From the NCBI GenBank assembly GCA_964036665.1, contig OZ038530.1:1736001-1800000 (forward strand): DNA of 64,000 nucleotides, read 5' to 3'. A program made the position numbers and the translations under genes. The stretch is from Gordius sp. MW1 (taxonomy: Eukaryota > Nematomorpha > Gordioida > Gordea > Gordiidae). Below the pieces are notes generated by a model. The model had not been told where the DNA came from. It worked only from the letters and a program-made list of their open reading frames with translations, and did no database searches. Below are positions 52,764-62,092 of the stretch, piece after piece; the stretch's first letter is position 1; every line of letters starts with the position of its first letter.

Positions 52764-52857
52764 CATAGCCAGCGGACGGCTGAAAAGTCATATTATCAAT
52801 GTAAATAACAAGAAAAGAATACTCTCCGGGATTCGAACTCTTTGCCTCCTGATAGAC
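52764..52857 (-). repeat. Island spacer 8 with T-arm/B-box-like element
   Basis: The last spacer of the island. The B-box-like AGTTCGAATCC lies at 52839-52829 on minus, with a T4 run. Private changes are AATGTAAATAACAAGAAAAG and CTCTTTGCC. Confidence 0.6.
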
Positions 52858-53410
52858 AACGAACGGACAACGGACGAACAACAGACAGACAACGGACGGA
52901 CAACGGATGGACAACGGACGGACAACGGACGGACAACGGACGGACAACGGACGGACAACGGACGGACAACGGACGGACAACGGACGGACAACGGACGGAC
53001 AACGGACGGACAACGGACGGACAACGGACGGACAACGGACGGACAACGGACGGACAACGGACGAACAACGAACAGACAACGGAGGGACAACGGACGGACA
53101 ACGGACTGACAACGGAGGGAAAACGGACGGACAACGGACGGACAACGGACGGACAACGGACGGACAACGGACGGACAACGGACGGACATTGGACCGACAA
53201 CGGACGGACAACGGACGGATATCGGACCGACAACGGACGGACAACGGACGGACAAAGGACCGACAACGGACGGACAACGGACCGACAACGGACGGACAAC
53301 GGACGGACAACGCGGGGAAAACGGACGCACAACGGACGGACAACGGACGGACAAAGGACCGACAACGGACGGACAACGGACGGACAACGGACGGACAACG
53401 GACGGACAAC
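52858..53410 (+). repeat. Last 11-bp array, fused to the main family
   Basis: A near-homogeneous 11-mer array, then a part with GGACCGAC variants (53190-53365). It ends GGACGGACAACAAAAAGCGAG, exactly the array-to-spacer transition used throughout the main family. No target-site duplication or element terminus is seen. Confidence 0.9.
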
Positions 53411-56318
53411 AAAAAGCGAGACCCAAAAATTGCATAGCAATTAAAAAATAAATAATTTGGCTTTAATTTGCTATCTAAGCATTATTTACGTTGGAAGGAC
53501 GGACGGACAACAGACGGTCACGGATTGACACGGACGGACACGGACGGTCACGGATGGTCACGGACGGTCACGGATGGTCACGGACGGTCACGGACGGACA
53601 CGGACGGTCACGGACGGTCACGGACGGACAACAAAAAGCGAGCCCATAAATTGCATAGCAATTAAAAAATAAATAATTTGGCTTTAATTTGGTATCTATC
53701 TAAGCATTATTTACGTTGGAAGGACGGACGGACAACGGACGAACACGGACCGTCACGGATGGTCACGGATCGTCACGGACGGTCACGGATGGTCACGGAT
53801 GGTCACGGACGGTCACGGACGGACACGGACGGACACGGACGGACACGGACGGACACGGACGGACACGGACGGTCACGGACGGTCACGGACGGTCACGGAC
53901 GGTCACGGACGGTCACGGACGGACAACGGACGGACAACGGACGGACAACAAAAAGCGAGACCCAAAAATTGCATAGCAATTAAAAAATAAATTATTTGGC
54001 TTTAATTTGCTATCTAAGCATTATTTACGTTGGAAGGACGGACGGTCACGGACGGTCACGGATGGTCACGGATGGTCACGGACGGTCACGGATGGTCACG
54101 GATGGTCACGGACGGTCACGGATGATCACGGATAGTCACGGATGGTCACGGAAGGTCACGGATGGTCACGGATGGTCACGGATGGTCACGGACAGACAAC
54201 GGACGGACAACAAAAAGCGAGCTCATAAATTGCATAGCAATTAAAAAATAAATAATTTGGCTTTAATTTGATATCTATCTAAGCATTATTTACGTTGGAA
54301 GGACGGACGGACAACGGACGGACACGGACGGTCACGGACGGTCACGGACTATCACGGATGGTCACGGACGGTCACGGATGGTCACGGACGGTCACGGATA
54401 GTCACGGACGGTCACGGATGGTCACGGACGGTCACGGATGGTCACGGATGGTCACGGACGGACAACGGACGGACATCAAAAAGCGAGCCCATAAATTGCA
54501 TATCAATTAAAAAATAAATAATTTGGCTTTAATTTGCTATCTAAGCATTATTTACGTTGGAAGGACGGACGGTCACGGATCGTCACGGACGGACAACGGA
54601 CGGACAACAAAAAGCGAGCCCATAAATAGCATAGCAATTAAAAAATAAATAATTTGGCTTTAATTTGCTATCTAAGCATTGTTTACGGACGGTCACGGAA
54701 GGTCACGGAAGGTCACGGACTGTCACGGATGGTCACGGACGGTCACGGACGGACAACGGACGGACAACAAAAAGCGAGACCCAAAAATTGCATATCAATT
54801 AAAAAATAAATAATTTGGCTTTAATTTGATATCTATCTAAGCATTATTTACGTTGGAAGGACGGACGGACAACTGACGGACACGGACGGTCACGGATGGT
54901 CACGGACGGTCACGGATGGTCACGGACGGTCACGGATGGTCACGGACGGTCACGGATGGTCACGGACGGTCTCGGATAATCACGGACAGTCACGGACGGT
55001 CACAGATGGTCACGGACGAACAACGGATGGACACGGACGGACACGGACGGACACGGACGGTCACGGATGGTCACGGACGGACAACGGACGGACAATAAAA
55101 AGCAACCCATAGAGACCCAAAAATTGCATAGCAATTAAAAAATAAATAATTTGGCTTTAATTTGATATCTAAGCATTATTTACGTTGGAAGGACGGACGG
55201 TCACGGATCGTCACGGACGGACAACGGACGGACAACAAAAAGCGAGACTTAAAAATTGCATAGCAATTAAAAAATAAATAATTTGGCTTTAATTTGATAT
55301 CTATCTAAGCATTATTTACGTTGGAAGGACGGACGGACAACGGACGGACACGGACCGTCACGGATGGTCACGGATCGTCACGGACGGTCACGGATGGTCA
55401 CGGATCGTCACGGACGGTCACGGACGGACACGGACGGACACGAACGGTCACGGACGGTCACGGACGGTCACGGAGGGTCACGGACGGACAACGGACGGAC
55501 AACTGACGGACAACAAAAAGCGAGACCCAAAAATTGCATAGCAATTAAAAAATAAATAATTTGGCTTTAATTTGCTATCTAAGCATTATTTACGTTGGAA
55601 GGACGGACGGACAACAGACGTTCACGGATTGACACGGACGGACACGGACGGTCACGGATGGTCACGGACGGTCACGGATGGTCACGGACGGTCACGGACG
55701 GGCACGGACGGTCACGGACGGTCACGGACGGTCACGGACGGTCACGGACGGTCACGGACGGTCACGGACGGACAACAAAAAGCGAGCCCATAAATTGCAT
55801 AGCAATTAAAAAATAAATAATTTGGCTTTAATTTGATATCTATCTAAGCATTATTTACGTTGGAAGGACGGACGGACAACGGACGGACACGGACCGTCAC
55901 GGATGGTCACGGATCGTCACGGATGGTCACGGATGGTCACGGATGGTTACGGACGGTCACGGACGGACACGGACGGACACGGACGGACACGGACGGTCAC
56001 GGACGGTCACGGACGGTCACGGACGGACAACGGACGGACAACAAAAAGCGAGACCCAAAAATTGCATAGCAATTAAAAAATAAATAATTTGGCTTTAATT
56101 TGCTATCTAAGCATTATTTACGTTGGAAGGACGGACGGACAACAGACGGTCACGGATTGACACGGACGGACACGGACGCTCACGGACGGTCACGGATGGT
56201 CACGGACGGTCACGGATGGTCACGGACGGTCACGGACGGTCACGGATGGTCATTGACGGTCACGGACGGTCACGGACGGTCACGGATGGTCACGGATGGT
56301 CACGGACGGACAACAAAA
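53411..56318 (+). repeat. Higher-order repeat D, copy 3
   Basis: Begins with the unit corresponding to 36435 in D copy 2 and follows it at offsets of about 17034 to 17128 bp. With F copy 2 it forms one duplication of about 4.7 kb (36435-41092 to 53468-58190). Small differences include extra alpha decamers in the array at 55630-55770. Confidence 0.9.
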
Positions 56319-58190
56319 AGCGAGCCCATAAATTGCATAGCAATTAAAAAATAAATAATTTGGCTTAATTTGATATCTATCTAAGCATTATTTACGTTGG
56401 AAGGACGGACGGTCACGGATGGTCACGGATGGTCACGGACGGTCACGGACGGTCACGGATGGTCACGGACGGTCACGGATCGTCAGACGGTCACGGATGA
56501 TCACGGATAGTTACGGATGGTCACGGAAGGTCACGGATGGTCACGGATGGTCACGGATGGTCACGGATGGTCACGGACGGACAACGGACGGACAACAAAA
56601 AGCGAGCCCATAAATTGCATAGCAATTAAAAAATAAATAATTTGGCTTTAATTTGATATCTATCTAAGAATTATTTACGTTGGAAGGACGGACGGACAAC
56701 GGACGGACACGGACGGTCACGGACGGTCACGGATGGTCACGGATGGTCACGGACGGTCACGGACGGTCACGGATCGTCACGGACGGTCACGGATAGTCAC
56801 GGATGGTCACGGACGGTCACGGACGGTCACGAATAGTCACGGATGGTCACGGACGGTCACGGACGGTCACGGATGGTCACGGATGGACACGGACGGTCAC
56901 GGATGGTCACCGATGGTCACGGATGGTCACGGACGGTCACGGATGGTGACGGACGGTCACGGATGGTTACGGATGGTCACGGATAGTTACGGATGGTCAC
57001 GGACGGTCACGGAACGACATGGACGGACACGGACGGACACGGACGGACAGGGACGGACACGGATGGACAGGGACGGACACGGACGGACAGGGACGGACAC
57101 AAGCGAGCCCATATATTGCAGAGCAATTAAAAAATAAATCATTTTGGCTTTAATTTGATATGTATCTAAGCATTATTTACGTTGGGCAGGACGGACGGAC
57201 ACGGACGGACAACGAACGGACAAAAAAAGCGAGCACATAAATTGCATAGCAATTAAAAAATAAATAATTTGGCTTTAATTTGCTATCTAAGCATTATTTA
57301 CGGACGGTCACGGATGGTCACGGACGGTCACGGATGGTCACGGACGGTCACGGACGGTCACGGACGGTCGCGAACGGACAACGGACGGACAACAAAAAGC
57401 GAGACACATAAATTTCATAGCAATTAAAAAATAAATAATTTGGCTTTAATTTGATATCTATCTAAGCATTATTTACGTTGGAAGGACGGACGGACAACGG
57501 ACGGACACGGACGGACACGGACGGTAACGGATGGTCACAGACGGTCACAGATGGTCACGGATGGTCACGGACTATCACGGATGGTCACGAACGGTCACGG
57601 ATAGTCACGGACGGTCATGGATGGTCACGGACGGTTACGGACGGTCACGGACGGTCACGGACGGTCACGGACAGTCACGGATGGTAACGGATGGTCACGG
57701 ACTATCACGGATGGTCACGGACGTTCACGGATGGTCACGGACGGTCACGGATGGTCACGGACGGTCACGGATGGTCACGGACGGACAACGGACGGACAAG
57801 AAAAAGCGAGCCAGTATATTGCATAGCAATTAAAAAATAAATAATTTGGCTTTAATTTGATATCTATCTAAGCATTATTTACGTTGGGAGGACGGACGGT
57901 CACGGACGGTCACGGATGGTCACGGATGGTCACGGACGGTCACGGACGGTCACGGACATTCACGGTCGGTCACGGCTGGTCACGGACTATCACAGATCGT
58001 CACGGACGGTCACGGATAGACACGTATTGTCACGGACGGTCACGGACGGACAACGGACGGACACGGACGGTCACGGATGGTCACGGATGGTCACGGACGG
58101 TCACGGACGGACACGGACGAACACGGACGGACACGGACGGTCACGGACGGTCACGGACGGACACGGACGGACAACGGACGGACAACAAAA
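56319..58190 (+). repeat. Higher-order repeat F, copy 2 (about 1.87 kb)
   Basis: Follows F copy 1 at offsets of 17128, 17108 and 17098 bp. It includes the fourth copy of the divergent spacer (57091-57190), the truncated-edge spacer near 57300 and the GAGCCAGTATATTGC spacer near 57810. It contains a GGTGACGG variant near 56947. Confidence 0.9.
57091..57190 (+). repeat. Divergent spacer subtype, copy 4
   Basis: The same altered dyad region and GTTGGGCAGG edge as at 1658, 13442 and 39993, in the F copy 2 context. Confidence 0.88.
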
Positions 58191-61100
58191 AGCGAGACCC
58201 AAAAATTGCATAGCAATTAAAAAATAAATAATTTGGCTTTAATTTGCTATCTAAGCATTATTTACGTTGGAAGGACGGACGGACAACGGATGGTCACGGA
58301 TGGTCACGGACGGTCACGGACGGTCACGGATGGTCACTGACGGTCACGGACGGTCACGCATGGTCACGGACGGTCACGGATAGTCACGGATGGTCACGGA
58401 CGGTCACGGATGGTCACGGACGGTCACGGATGGTCACGGATGGTCACGGATGGTCACGGACGGACAACGGACGGACAACAAAAAGCGAGCCCATAAATTG
58501 CATAGCAATTAAAAAATAAATAATTTGGCTTTAATTTGATATCTATCTAAGCATTATTTACGTTGGAAGAACGGACGGACAACGGACGGACACGGACGGT
58601 TACGGACGGTCACCGATGGTCACGGACGGTCACGGACGGACAACAAAAAGCGAGCCCATAAATTGCATAGCAATTAAAAAATAAATAATTTGGCTTTAAT
58701 TTGATATCTATCTAAGCATTATTTACGTTGGAAGGACGGACAGACAACGGACGGACACGGACGGTCACGGATGGTCACGGACGGTCACGGACGGACAACG
58801 GACGGACAACCAAAAGCGAGCCCATAAATTGCATAGCAATTAAAAAATAAATAATTTGGCTTTAATTTGATATCTATCTAAGCATTATTTACGTTGAAAT
58901 AACGGACAGACAACGGACGGACACGGACGGTCACGGATAGTCACGGACGGTCACGGACGGACAACGGACGGACAACAAAAAGCGAGCCCATAAATTAAAT
59001 AATTTGGCTTTAATTTGCTATCTAAGCATTATTTACGTTGGAAGGACGGACGGTCACGGATGGTCACGGATTGTCACGGACGGTCACGTATGGTCACGGA
59101 CGCTCACGGACGGTCACGGATGGTCACGGACGGTCACGGATGGTCACGGACGGTCACTGATAGTAACGGATGGTCACGGACGGTCACGGATGGTCACGGA
59201 TGGTCACGGACGGACAACGGACGGACAACAAAAAGCGAGCCCATAAATTGCATAGCAATTAAAAAATAAATAATTTGGCTTTAATTTGCTATCTAAGCAT
59301 TATTTACGTTGGAAGGACGGACGGACAACGGACGGTCACGGATGGTCACGGATTGTCACGGACGGTCACGTATGGTCACGGACGCTCACGGACGGTCACG
59401 GATGGTCACGGACGGTCACGGATGGTCACGGACGGTCACGGATGGTCACGGACGGTCACGGATGGTCACGGACGGTCACGGACGGTCACGGACGGTCACG
59501 GACGGTCACGGACGGACACGGACGGACAACGGACGGACAACCAAAAGCGAGACCCAAAAATTGCATAGCAATTAAAAAATAAATAATTTGGCTTTAATTT
59601 GCTATCTAAGCATTATTTACGTTGGAAGGACGGACGGACAACGGACGGTCTAGGATGGTCACGGATTGTCACGGACGGTCACGTATGGTCACGGACGCTC
59701 ACGAACGGTCACGGATGGTCACGGATGGTCACGGATGGTCACGGACGGTCACGGACGGAAACGGACGGTCACGGACGGTCACGGATGGTCACGGACGGTC
59801 ACGGACGGTCACGGACGGTCACGGACGGTCACGAATAGTCACGGACGGTCACGGATGGTCACGGATGGTCACGGACGGTCGCGGACGGACACGGACGGAC
59901 ACGGACGGACACGGACGGTCACGGACGGTCACGGACGGACACGGACGGACAACGGACGGACAACAAAAAGCGAGACCCAAAAATTGCATAGCAATTAAAA
60001 AATAAATAATTTGGCTTTAATTTGCTATCTAAGCATTATTTACGTTGGAAGGACGGACGGACAACGGACGGTCACGGATGGTCACGGATTGTCACGGACG
60101 GTCACGTATGGTCACGGACGCTCACGGACGGTCACGGATGGTCACGGACGGTCACGGATGGTCACGGATGGTCATGAACGGTCACGGATGGTCACGGATG
60201 GTCACGGACGGACAACAAAAAGCGAGCCCATAAATTGCATAGCAATTAAAAAATAAATAATTTGGCTTTAATTTGATATCTATCTAAGCATTATTTACGT
60301 TGGAAGGACGGACGGTCACGGACGGTCACGGATGGTCACGGATGGTCACGGACGGTCACGGATGGTCACGGACGGTCACGGACGGTTACGGATCGTCACG
60401 GACGGTCACGGATGGTCACGGACTATCACGGATGATCACGGACGGTCACGGATAGTCACGGATGGTCACGGACGGTCACGGATGGTCACTGACGGACAAC
60501 GGACGGACAACAAAAAGCGAGCCCATAAATTGCATAGCAATTATAAAATAAATAATTTGGCTTTAATTTGATATATATCTAAGCATTATTTACGTTGGAA
60601 GGACGGACGGACAACGGACGGTCACGGATGGTCACGGATCGTCACGGACGGTCACGGATGGTCACGGATGGTCACGGACGGTCACGGACGGACACGGACG
60701 GTCACGGACGGTCACGGACTGTCACGGACGGTCACGAATAGTCACGGACGGTCACGGATGCTCACGGATGGTCACGGACGGTCACGGACGGACACGGACG
60801 GACACGGACAGACACGGACGAACACGGACGGACACGGACGGACACGGACGGACACGGACGGTCACGGACGGTCACGGATGGTCACGGACGGTCACGGACG
60901 GACACGGACGGTCACGGACGGTCACGGACGGTCACGGACGGACAACAAAAAGCGAGCCCATTAATTGCATAGCAATTAAAAAAATAAATAATTTGGCTTT
61001 AATTTGATATCTATCTAAGCATTATTTACGTTGGAAGGACGGACGGACAACGGACGGACACGGACCGTCACGGATGGTCACGGATCGTCACGGACGGTCA

Positions 61101-61410
61101 TGGATGGTCATGGATGGTCACGGACGGACACAAACGGTCACAGACGGTCACGGACGGACAACGGACGGGCAACGGACGGACAACAAAAAGCGAGACCCAA
61201 AAATTGCATAGCAATTAAAAAATAAATAATTTGGCTTTAATTTGCTATCTAAGCATTATTTACGTTGGAAGGACGGACGGACAACAGACGGTCACGGATT
61301 GACACGGACGGACACGGACGGTCACGGATGGTCACGGACGGTCACGGATGGTCACGGACGGTCACGGACGGTCACGGACGGTCACGGACGGTCACGGACG
61401 GACAACAAAA
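58191..61410 (+). repeat. Higher-order repeat G, copy 2 (about 3.22 kb)
   Basis: Joined directly to F copy 2 through a unit whose start resembles the F flank and whose array matches the unit at 43325-43576. It follows G copy 1 at offsets of 15090, 15100, 15160 and 15140 bp. It contains the dyad-deleted spacer at 58988-59033. Confidence 0.88.
58988..59033 (+). repeat. Spacer with an 18-bp deletion removing the dyad
   Basis: It reads CCCATAAATTAAATAATTTGG. The 18 bases GCATAGCAATTAAAAAAT of the consensus are missing between 58997 and 58998. The dyad is gone and AATAAA with it. The spacer is otherwise normal and flanked by ordinary arrays. Confidence 0.92.
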
Positions 61411-62092
61411 AGCGAGCCCATAAATTGCATAGCAATTAAAAAATAAATAATTTGGCTTTAATTTGGTATCTATCTAAGCATTATTTACGTTGGAAGGACG
61501 GACGGACAACGGACGAACACGGACCGTCACGGATGGTCACGGATCGTCACGGACGGTCACGGATGGTCACGGATGGTCACGGACGGTCACGGACGGACAC
61601 GGACGGTCACGGACGGACACGGACGGACACGGACGGACACGGACGGACACGGACGGACACGGACGGTCACGGACGGTCACGGACGGTCACGGACGGTCAC
61701 GGACGGTCACGGACGGACAACGGACGGACAACGGACGGACAACAAAAAGCGAGACCCAAAAATTGCATAGCAATTAAAAAATAAATTATTTGGCTTTAAT
61801 TTGCTATCTAAGCATTATTTACGTTGGAAGGACGGACGGTCACGGACGGTCACGGATGGTCACGGATGGTCACGGACGGTCACGGATGGTCACGGATGGT
61901 CACGGACGGTCACGGACGGTCACGGATCGTCACGGACGGTCACGGATGATCACGGATAGTCACGGATGGTCACGGAAGGTCACGGATGGTCACGGATGGT
62001 CACGGATGGTCACGGACAGACAACGGACGGACAACAAAAAGCGAGCTCATAAATTGCATAGCAATGAAAAAATAAATAAACGGATGGTCACG
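61411..62092 (+). repeat. D-like units ending in a broken spacer
   Basis: Units matching 24795 and 25143 (GGTATCTATC spacer, gamma-rich array, GAGCTCATAAATT spacer). The last spacer is truncated after AATAAATAA, and the array restarts directly with ACGGATGGTC at about 62090. Its right half is missing. Confidence 0.88.

Larger units (their letters stand above)
49771..53410 (+). repeat. Island of 11-bp minisatellite with tRNA-T-arm-like spacers
   Basis: The monomer changes to ACGGACGGACA (11 bp), and the usual AT spacer with its AATTGC dyad is absent throughout. It is replaced by eight full spacers of about 94-100 bp, from CATAGCCAGCGG to CTCCTGATAGAC, plus two truncated heads. The left boundary passes through a few mixed monomers at 49771-49870. 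The right boundary is seamless: the last 11-mers run directly into a standard spacer at 53409. Both strands lack stops in the 11-mer, which gives open frames of 150-250 codons on each strand. They encode only 11-residue periods (TDGQRTDNGRT on plus, RPLSVRCPSVV on minus) and are not credible proteins. The sub-blocks are annotated separately. Confidence 0.96.

Noticed and set aside
49771..53410. Island as a transposable element insertion
   Set aside because: No terminal inverted repeats, LTRs, poly(A) tail, transposase or reverse transcriptase frame, or target-site duplication is visible. Both edges grade into 11-mers that belong to the host array.
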